From Alphaproteobacteria bacterium bin52 (lineage in GTDB: Bacteria; Pseudomonadota; Alphaproteobacteria; Thalassobaculales; Thalassobaculaceae): a stretch of DNA of 64,000 bases. Positions 18,323 to 27,884 of the stretch are shown piece by piece. The first letter of the stretch is position 1. Each line of letters begins with the position of its first letter. The stretch spans positions 1-64,000 of the forward strand of contig MPMT01000010.1 of assembly GCA_002238645.1 (NCBI GenBank), written 5' to 3'. Below the pieces are notes generated by a model that saw only the letters and a list, made by a program, of their open reading frames with translations, was not told where the DNA came from and searched no databases. The translations under genes and the position numbers were made by a program.

Positions 18323-21300
18323 ATGGCCGACTACGCCGAACTGCAGATGACCAGCAATTTCAGCTTCCTGCGTGGAGCGTCACACCCGGGCGAGCTGATG
18401 GAGACCGCCGCGGCACTCCGGTACCGGGCTGCGGCACTTGCCGACCGCAACAGCCTGGCCGGCATCGTCCGCGCCCACGAGGCCGCCCGGGCAACCGGCA
18501 TTCGCCTGATCGTCGGGGCCCGGCTCGATCTCGAGGACGGCGCGAGCCTGCTCTGCCTGCCCCGCACCCCTGCCGCCTATAGCCGGCTGACCCGGTTGCT
18601 GACCCGCGGCAAACGGCGTGCGGCCAAGGCCGCCTGCCGGTTGTGGCGCACCGATGTCCGGGACTGTGCCGACGACCAGATCCTGATCGTCCTGCCCCCG
18701 CCGCTCCATGCAACACTCGGCTTCGCGAACGAACTGTCGGACTGGAGCCGCATGGTTCCGGGGGCGGTCTACCTCGCCGGCAGCATCCGGCATGACGGGG
18801 CTGACGCCGACCGGCTGGCAGACCTGGCCTTGCTTGCCAGGGACTGCGGAACACCACTGGTGGCAACCAACGACGTGCTCTACCACCGCGCGGACCGGCG
18901 GCCGCTGCAGGACGTTCTGACCGCGATCCGGCTGCGCTGCCCGGTCAGCCGGGCGGGGTACCGGCTCCACGCCAATGCCGAACGGTACCTGAAGCCTCCC
19001 GAGGAAATGGCGCGGCTGTTCAGGCACCATCCGGATGCACTGGCCCGCAGTCTCGAAATCGCCGATCGCTGCCGGTTTTCCCTCGACACCCTTCGCCACG
19101 ACTACCCCGAGTCACCGGTCGCCCCGGGCCGCACGCCGCAGCAGGAACTCGAGGCCCGCACACGCGCCGGCGCGGCGCACCGCTATCCCGGCGGCGTCCC
19201 GCAGAAGGTCCGGCGCCAGAACGAACACGAGTTGACCCTGGTCGGCCGTCTCGGCTACGCACCGTATTTCCTGACGGTTCACGATATCGTCACCTTTGCC
19301 CGGCAACGAGGCATTCTCTGCCAGGGGCGCGGCTCGGCCGCGAACTCCTCCATCTGCTACTGTCTCGGCATCACCGCCGTTGACCCCGATACCTCCGACC
19401 TCCTGTTCGAACGGTTCATCAGCGAGGAACGCAACGAACCGCCGGATATCGACGTGGACTTCGAGCATGAGCGGCGCGAGGAGGTGATCCAGCACATCTA
19501 CGCGACCTACGGCCGCGACCACGCGGCACTGGTCGCCACGGTCATCCGGTACCGGCTCCGCTCGGCACTGCGAGATGTCGGCAAGGCCATGGGGCTCTCA
19601 CCCGACGTCACCAGCAGTCTGGCCGGCCAGATCCGCAACTGGGACGACCGCAGCGGGCTGCGCGCGCAGGTCCGCGAACTCGGGCTGGACCCGGCCGATC
19701 GCACTCTGCAGCAGGTCCTGGTCCTCGCCCGGCAGCTTGCCGGTTTCCCGCGGCACCTCTCGCAGCATGTCGGCGGCTTCGTCATCACCCGGGGCCGGCT
19801 CGACGAACTGGTGCCGATCGAGAACGCGGCCATGCCGGAGCGGACCGTCATCGAGTGGGACAAGGATGATCTCGAGGCTCTCGACATCCTGAAGATCGAC
19901 GTGCTCGCGCTCGGAATGCTGACCTGCCTGCGCAAGGGGTTTGACCTGGTCCGCCGCCATCACGGGCGCGACCTCGATCTCGCCAGTGTTCCGACGGACG
20001 ATCCGGCCGTCTACGACATGCTGTGCGCCGGTGATTCCCTCGGTGTGTTCCAGATCGAGAGCCGGGCCCAGATGGCCATGCTGCCGCGGCTGAAGCCGCG
20101 CTGCTTCTACGACCTGGTGATCGAGGTTGCCATCGTTCGGCCCGGACCGATCCAGGGCGACATGGTCCACCCGTACCTGCGGCGGCGCAACGGCGAGGAA
20201 CCGGTCAGCTTCCCGTCCGCCGATCTCGAATCCGTCCTTGGCAAGACCCTCGGCGTGCCGCTGTTCCAGGAACAGGCCATGCGGATTGCCATCGTCTGCG
20301 CCGGTTTCACGCCGTCGCAGGCCGACCGCTTGCGAAGGGCCATGGCAACCTTCCGCGCCCCCGGCAACATCGGACAGTTCGAGGAGAAGATGGTCAGCGG
20401 AATGGTGGCGCGCGGCCATGACCGTCGCTTCGCCGAACAGTGTTTCCGGCAGATCCGGGGGTTCGGAAACTACGGGTTTCCGGAGAGCCACGCGGCGAGC
20501 TTCGCGCTCCTGGCCTACATCTCGAGCTGGATGAAATGCCACGTGCCGGCGGCCTATGCCGCCGCTCTGCTGAATTCGCAGCCCATGGGGTTCTATGCCC
20601 CGGCACAGATTGTCGGCGACGCCCGGGAGCACGGGGTGACCGTCCTGCCTGCGGATGTCAACCGGATCGGCTGGGACTGCGATCTCGAGCCGGACCGCCC
20701 CGACTGGCCGGCGCTGCGCCTCGGGCTGCGCCTGGTCAAGGGATTGCGGCAGCAGGATGCGGACACCATCGTCCAGCACCGCGGCTCCGGCTACCGCACA
20801 CCGCTCGAGCTTGCCCTGCGAACCGGTCTCGATGCCCCGGTTCTCGAGAAACTGGCCCGCGGTGACGCCTTCGGGTCCATGGGCCTGTCCCGGCGCGATG
20901 CCTTCTGGGCCATTCGCGGCATTGCCGCCGCATCGGGGGGCGCACCCCTGCCACTGTTTGCGGCCACGGGCCTGCACCCGGTCGGGCAGGAACCCGACAT
21001 CAGCCTGCCGCCCGCCCCGCTCGGCGAAGAGGTGGTCGATGACTACGAGGCGCTGCGGCTGTCGCTGAAGGCCCATCCCCTGGCCCTGCTGCGGGGTCAC
21101 CTTGCGGCCGCCGGCTACCGGCCCTGCGAACGGCTCACGACGATCGAGGCCGGCCGCCGCATCCGGGTCAGCGGCCTGGTTCTCGCCCGGCAACGGCCCG
21201 GGACCGCCCAGGGCGTGGTCTTCATCACGCTCGAGGACGAGACCGGGACCGCCAATCTCGTTGTGTGGCCGGACCGGTTCGAGCGGTTCCGGCGCACCGT

Positions 21301-21514
21301 CATTTCAGCACGGCTGCTCGGCGTCACCGGCACGGTGCAACGCGAGGGACTGGTGGTCCATGTCATCGCCGATGGCCTCGATGACCTCACCGCGGAACTC
21401 GAGCGGCTGACCGATGCGGCCGGCCCCGCCACCGGGTCAACGACCCAGCCACTGCGGGTACATCCACGCAGGATGCGGCCGGGCCTGCGGGTAACCAGCC
21501 GGGATTTCCACTGA
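18323..21514 (+). CDS. dnaE2: Error-prone DNA polymerase DnaE2 (ImuC)
   Basis: A 1063-residue C-family polymerase of DnaE2 length. It starts with a PHP domain (AELQMTSNFSFLRGASHPGEL), has the palm motif GRGSAANSSICYCLG, two catalytic aspartates in PDIDVDFEHERR (about residue 374-378), and the third in LDILKIDVLALG (about 523), then a helix-hairpin-helix region and a C-terminal OB fold (VSGLVLARQRPGTAQGVVF). It lacks the long C-terminal tau-binding region of replicative DnaE. The known role is mutagenic lesion bypass with ImuB. It starts 2 bp after imuB, so the two are co-transcribed. Confidence 0.96.
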   Translation: MADYAELQMTSNFSFLRGASHPGELMETAAALRYRAAALADRNSLAGIVRAHEAARATGIRLIVGARLDLEDGASLLCLPRTPAAYSRLTRLLTRGKRRAAKAACRLWRTDVRDCADDQILIVLPPPLHATLGFANELSDWSRMVPGAVYLAGSIRHDGADADRLADLALLARDCGTPLVATNDVLYHRADRRPLQDVLTAIRLRCPVSRAGYRLHANAERYLKPPEEMARLFRHHPDALARSLEIADRCRFSLDTLRHDYPESPVAPGRTPQQELEARTRAGAAHRYPGGVPQKVRRQNEHELTLVGRLGYAPYFLTVHDIVTFARQRGILCQGRGSAANSSICYCLGITAVDPDTSDLLFERFISEERNEPPDIDVDFEHERREEVIQHIYATYGRDHAALVATVIRYRLRSALRDVGKAMGLSPDVTSSLAGQIRNWDDRSGLRAQVRELGLDPADRTLQQVLVLARQLAGFPRHLSQHVGGFVITRGRLDELVPIENAAMPERTVIEWDKDDLEALDILKIDVLALGMLTCLRKGFDLVRRHHGRDLDLASVPTDDPAVYDMLCAGDSLGVFQIESRAQMAMLPRLKPRCFYDLVIEVAIVRPGPIQGDMVHPYLRRRNGEEPVSFPSADLESVLGKTLGVPLFQEQAMRIAIVCAGFTPSQADRLRRAMATFRAPGNIGQFEEKMVSGMVARGHDRRFAEQCFRQIRGFGNYGFPESHAASFALLAYISSWMKCHVPAAYAAALLNSQPMGFYAPAQIVGDAREHGVTVLPADVNRIGWDCDLEPDRPDWPALRLGLRLVKGLRQQDADTIVQHRGSGYRTPLELALRTGLDAPVLEKLARGDAFGSMGLSRRDAFWAIRGIAAASGGAPLPLFAATGLHPVGQEPDISLPPAPLGEEVVDDYEALRLSLKAHPLALLRGHLAAAGYRPCERLTTIEAGRRIRVSGLVLARQRPGTAQGVVFITLEDETGTANLVVWPDRFERFRRTVISARLLGVTGTVQREGLVVHVIADGLDDLTAELERLTDAAGPATGSTTQPLRVHPRRMRPGLRVTSRDFH

Positions 21515-21647
21515 AAGGCTCCCGTCGATCCCTGTCGCGCGGGATGCAGATCGGGTACCGGGACCGGACCTTCCGCACCGGGCTGGAACGGCAAGACCGT
21601 GGCCTGTAGCCTGCCGCGCCGGCAGGAACGGTGACGGAGACAGATGG

Positions 21648-22967
21648 ATGCAGACCCGTCATGGCCGGACGGCAGCCCCGTCCTGCGGGTCAACACCGCA
21701 GCCGACCACCTGGTACCACGCCAGCGCCCGCCCGTTCGCTGCCCTGGCCCCGCTTGACGAAACGGTCGATGCCGACGTCTGCGTGGTCGGCGGCGGCCTG
21801 ACCGGTGTTTCGGCGGCACTCGCACTGGCCGAGCGCGGCTACCGGGTGATTCTGCTCGAGGCCGGTCGGATCGGGGACGGCGCATCGGGCCGCAACGGCG
21901 GCCAGCTGGTTACCGGCTTCAGCTGCGACATGCGCGAACTCCGCCGCCACGCCGGACTGGCCGCTTCTCGCGACATGTGGGACATGGGGATCGAGGCCAT
22001 GGACCTGGTCCGTTCCAGGGTTGCGCGTCACGAGATCGACTGCGACCTGCGGCGCGGCTACCTGTTCGCCGCCGGAACCCCGAGACAGCGTGCCGATCTA
22101 GCCGGGACGGCCGAGGACTGGGCGTCGGTGTACCGGTACACGGGACCCCGTCTGCTGGCTCGTCCTGACCTCGCCCGGCTTGTCGGAAGCGACAGCTACG
22201 TCGCCGGCCTTGCCGATCCCGGAGGCGGCCAGATCCATCCCCTGGAATATCTGCGCGGCCTTGCCGCCGCCGCGCGCCTGGCCGGGGCCGCAATGTTCGA
22301 GCACAGCCGGGTCCTGGCCGTCGAACGCACGGGCGCGCGCAGTTGCGTGCGCACCGCGCGGGCGGAGGTGCGGGCCCGGTTCGTCGTGCTGGCGGGCAAT
22401 GCCTACCTCGAGGGGCTGCACCCGCCGCTGCACGCCCGGCTGGCGGCGGTTGCAAGCCACGTCGCGGTCACGCCGCCACTGCCGGCAGACACCCTTCGGC
22501 GTATCATGCCGGGCAATGTCGCGGTCTGCGACTGGGCGCCGGCACCGGACTACTACCGGGTTACCGGGGACGGCCGGCTGCTGTTCGGGGCCGGTGCGCG
22601 CTACCGTCCGGGCGACAACGGCGGCAGGGACCGCTTCCTGAAACGGCGGATCGCCCGGGTCTTCCCCTCGCTCGATCCGGTGGAGCTGGACTGCTCGTGG
22701 ACCGGGCTCATCGGAGTGACCAGGACCCGGATCCCCGACATCGGCCGAAGCGGTCCCGACCTGTTCCACGCTCAGGGATTTTCCGGGCACGGGGTGGCGC
22801 TCACCGGGCTGGCCGGCACCCTCGTCGCCGAGGCGGTGGCCGGGACTGCCGAGCGGTTCGATGTCTTCGCGGCACTCCGGCACCGGCCGTTTCCGGGCGG
22901 GGTGATGCGAGGGCCGCTGCTGGCGCTGGCCGTGAACTGGTACCGGCTGCGCGACCGGCTCGGCTGA
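21648..22967 (+). CDS. FAD-dependent oxidoreductase (DAO family, PuuB-like)
   Basis: A 439-residue DAO-fold flavoprotein. The dinucleotide-binding motif is VCVVGGGLTGVSAALALAER near residue 45, followed by SGRNGGQL, a segment characteristic of gamma-glutamylputrescine oxidoreductase relatives, and a C-terminal GFSGHGVALTGLAG. Such enzymes oxidise amines or amino acids. ATG at 21648 gives an N-terminal extension of about 40 residues with a TTWYHASA block as in PuuB homologues. The substrate is uncertain. It is convergent with the LLM operon. Confidence 0.85.
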   Translation: MQTRHGRTAAPSCGSTPQPTTWYHASARPFAALAPLDETVDADVCVVGGGLTGVSAALALAERGYRVILLEAGRIGDGASGRNGGQLVTGFSCDMRELRRHAGLAASRDMWDMGIEAMDLVRSRVARHEIDCDLRRGYLFAAGTPRQRADLAGTAEDWASVYRYTGPRLLARPDLARLVGSDSYVAGLADPGGGQIHPLEYLRGLAAAARLAGAAMFEHSRVLAVERTGARSCVRTARAEVRARFVVLAGNAYLEGLHPPLHARLAAVASHVAVTPPLPADTLRRIMPGNVAVCDWAPAPDYYRVTGDGRLLFGAGARYRPGDNGGRDRFLKRRIARVFPSLDPVELDCSWTGLIGVTRTRIPDIGRSGPDLFHAQGFSGHGVALTGLAGTLVAEAVAGTAERFDVFAALRHRPFPGGVMRGPLLALAVNWYRLRDRLG

Positions 22968-22970
22968 CCG

Positions 22971-23977
22971 TTACAGCCGGGGGACGACCTCGGCGGCAAA
23001 CCGTTCCATTTCCCGCTTCTGGGCCTCGGCATCATCGCCCCGGTAGCGCACGATCACCGTTCCGATCCCGGCGTCGAGAATCATCCGCAGGTCGCCGAGG
23101 ATCTCGTCGGGGGAACCGCTGCCGATGTCGCGGCCACCCCAGGGACCCGGACGCGCTTTGCCCGGGGCGATGAAGATCTTGAAGGCAAGGTCGAGGCTGC
23201 CGGGATCCCGGCCGGCATCGGCGGCAAGTCGACGCAACGCGGCCAGCCGCTCGGTCAGCATGGGCCGGTCGAGTGCCACCGCCAGCCACCCGTCACCGTG
23301 GCGGACCACCCGGCGCAGGGCCGGGTCCGACACACCGCCCACCAGGATCGGCGGGTGCGGGCGCTGGACCGAACCCGGGTTTGAATGCACCGGATCGAAC
23401 CGCGTGGTCTCGCCCAGGTAGGAAACCTCGCCCCCGGCACAGACGGCCTTGAACACCTCGAGCGCCTCGTCGGTCGCCCGGCCTCGCCGCGCGTGGTCGG
23501 CCCCAAGCGCCTCGAATTCCTCCCTGAGCCAGCCGACACCGGCGCCGAGTGTCACCCTGCCGCCGGAAAACCTGTCGATGGTGACAAGCATGCGGGCGGT
23601 CAGCAGAGGATGGCGGTACGGCATGATCAGGACCGCCGTTCCGAGTCGGACCCGGCGGGTGGCGCCCGCCAGCACACCGAGAGGGGCGAGCGGCTCCGAC
23701 AGACGGCTCGGCAGCGCGGCCCGGGGCCGCCCGCCAGCACACCGAGAGTGGCGAGCGGCTCGAACAGCGCTTCGGAGACCGGCGCCGGGAACCCGCCGTC
23801 GGGACTGTAGGGATAGCGCGAGGCGAACCTCACCGGCATGGCGACGTGATCGGCAAGCCAGATCGACCCGAAGCCGGTATCTTCGGCAAACAGAGCGAGA
23901 TCGATGATGGTACCTGGCTCGGCCAGGCTGCCGTAGATCCCGACATCGAGGCCGAACCGCTCCAGTCCGGCCATCAT
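22971..23977 (-). pseudogene. LLM flavin-dependent oxidoreductase, frameshifted by a 65-bp duplication
   Basis: Luciferase-like oxidoreductase split across two frames. The N-terminal part starts at ATG 23977 (overlapping the FAH stop as ATGA) and reads RFGLDVGIYGSLAEPG through FEPLATLGVLAGG; the C-terminal part reads EPLAPLGVLAGATRRVRLG to VVPRL at 22971. The junction contains a tandem duplication offset by 65 bp, not a multiple of three, repeating the LGVLAG-coding segment. The 1007-bp span minus 65 is 942, exactly 314 codons, so removing the extra copy restores one frame. It is last in a four-gene operon. A true mutation or a sequence artefact are both possible. Confidence 0.85.
23664..23761. 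repeat. 65-bp imperfect tandem duplication inside the LLM gene
   Basis: A 33-base segment beginning GCCCGCCAGCACACCGAGAG occurs at 23664-23696 and again at 23729-23761 with one mismatch (GGGG versus GTGG). The 65-bp offset shifts the reading frame of the LLM gene. Confidence 0.85.
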
Positions 23978-24909
23978 CCGCTCTCCGGCGCATGCTTCCC
24001 GGTCAGCTGCGGGGTCGGGGTGGCATGCCCCTGGTTGGCCCTGTCAAGCCTGGTTTCCCGCGCCCAGGTCCGCCCGAGCGCGTCGCTGACGGAGATCTTC
24101 AGCGTACCGATACGGGCGATCTGAAGCCGGATCCGGTCGCCGTCCTGGAAGGCGCTGAGGCCGCGGTGGTTGGTTCCCGTGGCCACCAGGTCGCCGGGCT
24201 CGAGTACGTGGATCGAGCTCAGCCAGGCGATGATCTCCGGGATCCTGTGGGCCATGTCGCTGGTGTTGAAGTCCTGCTTGAGTTCGTCGTTCACCCACAG
24301 CCGGACGTCCAGGTCCTGGGGGTCATCGATCTCGTCGGCGGTGACGATCCAGGGTCCGATCGGTGCGAAGGTCGCGCGTGACTTGACCTGGAAGAACACG
24401 TTGCGGTCCGGCGGAAGTCCGCGAGCGGACCCGTCGATGAAGTTGGTGTAGCCGAACACGTGCGACATCGCGTCGCCTTCCGAGACCTGCCAGGCACGCC
24501 TGCCGATCACCAGCGCCAGTTCGGCCTCGCCCTCGAAGATGGTTGCCGGGACATCCGGCAGGACCATGGTATCGCCAGGACCGATGATTGCGCCCGGCGT
24601 CTTGTGGAAGCCGTTTCGGGGCGGCTTCTCCGACAGGGTTCCGTCCTCCATGTAGTTGACCGCCATGCAGTCGATGGCCCCGGGGCGCGGCAACGGCGGC
24701 CTGAGCCGGACCTGGTCAAGCGGCACCGCCGGACCGTCCGCGGCGCGGGTCTCGAGCCGGTCCCGGTAGGCGTCGAAGCGGGCGATCAACCCGTTCATCA
24801 GATCGCCGGGTCCGGTGTGCGGGATTTCTCGAACGATGTCGGACACGTCGACGACGCCGCGCCCGGTCACCACGGAAGGGACAAACTCATCGTGAAAGGC
24901 CAGTTTCAT
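23974..24909 (-). CDS. Fumarylacetoacetate hydrolase family protein
   Basis: A 311-residue FAH-fold protein. Conserved blocks: DCMAVNYMEDG, the metal-binding acidic residues in TIFEGEAELALVIGR and the GYTNFIDGSARG and LEPGDLVATGTNHRG loops. Family members cleave or decarboxylate beta-diketones and 2-oxo-dienoates, often at the end of aromatic or sugar-acid pathways. ATG at 24909 has GGGAGG six bases upstream; the alternative at 24915 would abut that site. It overlaps the Ldh2 gene by 23 bp and the LLM gene by 4 bp. The substrate is unknown. Confidence 0.9.
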   Translation of the reverse strand: MKLAFHDEFVPSVVTGRGVVDVSDIVREIPHTGPGDLMNGLIARFDAYRDRLETRAADGPAVPLDQVRLRPPLPRPGAIDCMAVNYMEDGTLSEKPPRNGFHKTPGAIIGPGDTMVLPDVPATIFEGEAELALVIGRRAWQVSEGDAMSHVFGYTNFIDGSARGLPPDRNVFFQVKSRATFAPIGPWIVTADEIDDPQDLDVRLWVNDELKQDFNTSDMAHRIPEIIAWLSSIHVLEPGDLVATGTNHRGLSAFQDGDRIRLQIARIGTLKISVSDALGRTWARETRLDRANQGHATPTPQLTGKHAPESG

Positions 24910-26035
24910 CGGCATCCTCCCTGGAGTGCGGGGCATCTCGACGCCCGTCGAGCAGATACGGCACGCCGGCCGCCCCGGCAAGCCGGCGCACGATGTCGCA
25001 CAGGGCATCGGGGAGCGGAATGCCATGACGGAGCCTGTCCTCACGGGTCAGGCGTTCGGGTTCCCCGGCCACCAGGACAGGCAGGTCGGGGTCCGCGGGT
25101 CGGGAGGCCTTCAGCGTGTCGATCACCTCATCGACATCGGCGCGGAACTCGTCCGCCGGGCGGAACGCATCCGGGTTGATCGCCTGAAACCAGTGACCGA
25201 GCCGGTCCGGGTCCTCCCGCTTCTGGGTCCGGACCCGGACCGGCGAGAACGACGCGCCCGGAAGCGTTCCCCCGAGAAGGTGCGAGAACAGCGCCAGCCC
25301 GTACCCCTTGTGGCCGCCGAGAATCTCGCCGGCACCGCCAATCGGATTGAGGCCGCCGCCCGAACGCCGGGTGAAGATTTCCAGCGCCTCGCCGGCGTCG
25401 CGAACCGCACGGCCGTCGCCGTCCACAACCCAGCCCTCGGGCAATTCGAGACCGCGCAGGTGACGAACCCGCACGCGGTTGACGGCGGCCACGGTGGTCG
25501 CGAAGTCGAGAACCAGCGGCGGGTGACGCCCGGCCGGGGCCGCAAGTGCGAACGGATTGGTACCCAGCACCGGTTCGAGACCGCGGGTGGGGACCATGGT
25601 AATGCTTCGGCTCGAGGTGGTGACCAGGCCGATCATCCCCGCCCGTGCCGCCAGCTCGGCATAATGGCCCGCTGCCCCGAAATGATGCGAGTTCACCACG
25701 CACACCATGGCGATGTCGCACGACTTCGCCTTCTCGATGGCGCGCGTCATGGCCTCGACCGATACCGGGTGGCCGAGGCCGTGGCCGGCATCGAGCAGGG
25801 CGCTGGCCGGTCGGTCGCGCAGCAGCTTCGGACGCGCACGCACGTCGAGGGCGCCGCGCCGGAAGGTCTCGTCGTACTGGCGCAGCATGTTGATGCCGTG
25901 GGAATCCACGCCCCTGAGGTCGGTCTCGACCATCACGCCCGCGGTGGTCTCGGCGAGGTCGCCCGGCATGCCCCAGGCCGTCAGGACCGTGAGGATCTGG
26001 CGATGGACCAGTTCGGCCGGAACCCGCACGGTCAC
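24887..26035 (-). CDS. Malate/L-lactate dehydrogenase family (Ldh2) oxidoreductase
   Basis: A 382-residue NAD(P)-dependent dehydrogenase of the Ldh2/YiaK/AllD family. Diagnostic blocks: DLRGVDSHGINML, the catalytic-His region VVNSHHFGAAGHYAELA, PVLGTNPFALAAP and the GGHKGYGLALFSHLLGG segment. Family members reduce 2-oxo acids (ureidoglycolate, diketogulonate, sulfolactate and others). The start is GTG at 26035, forming GTGA with the stop of the upstream TPP-enzyme gene; a second GTG lies at 26029. It is second in the four-gene operon. Confidence 0.9.
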   Translation of the reverse strand: MTVRVPAELVHRQILTVLTAWGMPGDLAETTAGVMVETDLRGVDSHGINMLRQYDETFRRGALDVRARPKLLRDRPASALLDAGHGLGHPVSVEAMTRAIEKAKSCDIAMVCVVNSHHFGAAGHYAELAARAGMIGLVTTSSRSITMVPTRGLEPVLGTNPFALAAPAGRHPPLVLDFATTVAAVNRVRVRHLRGLELPEGWVVDGDGRAVRDAGEALEIFTRRSGGGLNPIGGAGEILGGHKGYGLALFSHLLGGTLPGASFSPVRVRTQKREDPDRLGHWFQAINPDAFRPADEFRADVDEVIDTLKASRPADPDLPVLVAGEPERLTREDRLRHGIPLPDALCDIVRRLAGAAGVPYLLDGRRDAPHSREDADETGLSR

Positions 26036-27717
26036 GGCAGCACCTCGCCGCCCTCGTAGCGCCGCCACGCGTTCATCTGCAGCTGCGAAGTGTGGCAGTG
26101 TACCACCACCGGCCGGGTCCGGACCGCGAAGGCCGACGCGATCACCTCCTCGACCTCGTCCTCGCTGCGGATCGTGAACCCTTCCGCACCGAAGCTCCTG
26201 CCCCAGTCCGCGAAATCCGGATTGGTCAGCCGCGTCCCCTCGAGAATCGGTCGGTCGGGATAGCGTGTCAGACCGTGCATCGCGATGGTGCCGTAGACCG
26301 AGTTGTCCGCGATGATCATGACCGGGTTGACCCCGTACTGGCGGGCGGTGGCGATCTCGTTGCCCATCATCAGGGCGCCCCCGTCTCCGATGAAGCAGAC
26401 CTGCTGGGTTCCGGGGCGACGCAGACCGGCGGCAACCGCCATCGGCATGCCCGATCCCATGGCCCCGACCACCGAGGCGAGGAACACGTGGCGCTGGCCG
26501 AAACCGATATGGCGGTGCACAAAGCTTCCGAAGTTGCCGGCGTCGGTCGTCACCGTTGCGTCCGGCTCGAGGTGACGCTCGACGGCACAGACCACGGCCG
26601 CGAAGTTCACGCCGTCCTCCGCGCTCTCCCATTCCGGAGCCAGCAACCGGCGATGCAGGCCGTTCAGTCCGGCAATCCACTCCGCCCGTCCGGCAGGCGC
26701 CGGCGGCGGTGTCTGCGCAAGCAGGCCGCGCACGACCTCGTGTGGACTCGCGGGAATGCCGAGATCGGGTCGCCATACGCGGCCGACCTCGTCTGCATCC
26801 GGCCAGACGTGCACCAGTGGCACCTGCGGCGCCGGAGCCGCCGGAAAGCTGTAGGACTGGCTGACGGTGTCTGTCAGTCGTTCGCCCAGTGCCAGCAGCA
26901 GGTCGGCCCGCTTCATCTCGGTGATCAGGACAGGCGGGACGCGGATGCCCATGTACCCCCCGAAGTTCGGGTGGCGTGCGTCGAACAGCTGCGGACGGCG
27001 ATGGGTCGGGCTGATTGGCAGCGACCAGCGTTCCGCAAGGCTGCACAGGTCCGCAAGGGCCCGGGGGTCGCGTACCGCATCGGCGAGCATCGCGCCTCCC
27101 ACCAGCACCAGCGGTCTCTCGGCCTCGGCCAGCATCCCGACCAGCCGGTCGAGGTCGCCCGCACGGGGCCCGGGAGTGACCGCGGGCCGGGGCGGGTCCA
27201 CCGGCGCCGCGGTGACAGCATCGAAAAGGTCTTCCGGCAGGACCACGGCGACCGGACCGGGTGTGCCGCTCTCGGCCACGTGGAATGCCCGCGCCAGGGC
27301 CTCCGACGCCGTGTCGGGCTGGTTGACCTCGATTACCAGCTTGGTGATGTCGGCCAGCAGCAACGAGTAGTTCTGTTCCTGCAGCGCCTGGCGACCGAAT
27401 TCGGCGCGCTCGACCTGGCCGATCAGCATCACCAGCGCAGTGGCGTCATGGTAAGCGGAGTGAACCGCGACCAGGCCGTTGGCGAGCCCGGGACCGCGGC
27501 TGACCACCGCGACACCCGCCCGGTCGCGCAACCGCCCGTCGGCCGCCGCCATGAAGGCGGCACCGGCCTCGTGCCGGCAGACCACGATGCGTACGGTGTT
27601 CCGCGCAACCAGCACGCTGGAGAGGCCGACGTAGCTCTCGCCCGGTACACAGAAGATCTGGTCGACGCCATGCGCCTCGAGACTGTCGGCGAGCAGCCGG
27701 GCTACGGTTCGTGTCAT
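26032..27717 (-). CDS. Thiamine-diphosphate enzyme, acetolactate synthase-like
   Basis: A 561-residue TPP enzyme of large-subunit acetolactate synthase length. The catalytic glutamate is in VCRHEAGAAFMAA, GPGLANGLVAVHSAYHD follows, and the diphosphate-binding motif runs from FIGDGGALMMGNEIA to IIADNSVYGT. ATG at 27717 has CGGAG upstream. It is first in a run with the Ldh2 dehydrogenase, FAH hydrolase and LLM oxidoreductase, suggesting that it makes or cleaves a 2-oxo acid for that pathway rather than branched-chain amino acids. Confidence 0.85.
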   Translation of the reverse strand: MTRTVARLLADSLEAHGVDQIFCVPGESYVGLSSVLVARNTVRIVVCRHEAGAAFMAAADGRLRDRAGVAVVSRGPGLANGLVAVHSAYHDATALVMLIGQVERAEFGRQALQEQNYSLLLADITKLVIEVNQPDTASEALARAFHVAESGTPGPVAVVLPEDLFDAVTAAPVDPPRPAVTPGPRAGDLDRLVGMLAEAERPLVLVGGAMLADAVRDPRALADLCSLAERWSLPISPTHRRPQLFDARHPNFGGYMGIRVPPVLITEMKRADLLLALGERLTDTVSQSYSFPAAPAPQVPLVHVWPDADEVGRVWRPDLGIPASPHEVVRGLLAQTPPPAPAGRAEWIAGLNGLHRRLLAPEWESAEDGVNFAAVVCAVERHLEPDATVTTDAGNFGSFVHRHIGFGQRHVFLASVVGAMGSGMPMAVAAGLRRPGTQQVCFIGDGGALMMGNEIATARQYGVNPVMIIADNSVYGTIAMHGLTRYPDRPILEGTRLTNPDFADWGRSFGAEGFTIRSEDEVEEVIASAFAVRTRPVVVHCHTSQLQMNAWRRYEGGEVLP

Positions 27718-27884
27718 CGCGGTCTCCGGGTCGGGAACATGCGGCTCGTCGACGGCGTCATACCACCACCTGCGTTCCGCACCCATCGCAACGGTGATGA
27801 TGCCGGTGTGCGGGGCGCGCATGCAGGCACCGGGCTTGGTATAGTGACTGCGCGCCACACTAGACAAAAAATTGGGGACGGTTC

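Noticed and set aside
19598-21193. 531-codon minus-strand frame opposite dnaE2
   Set aside because: Mirror frame of a strongly conserved polymerase gene, Gly/Arg/Gln-rich, no motif.
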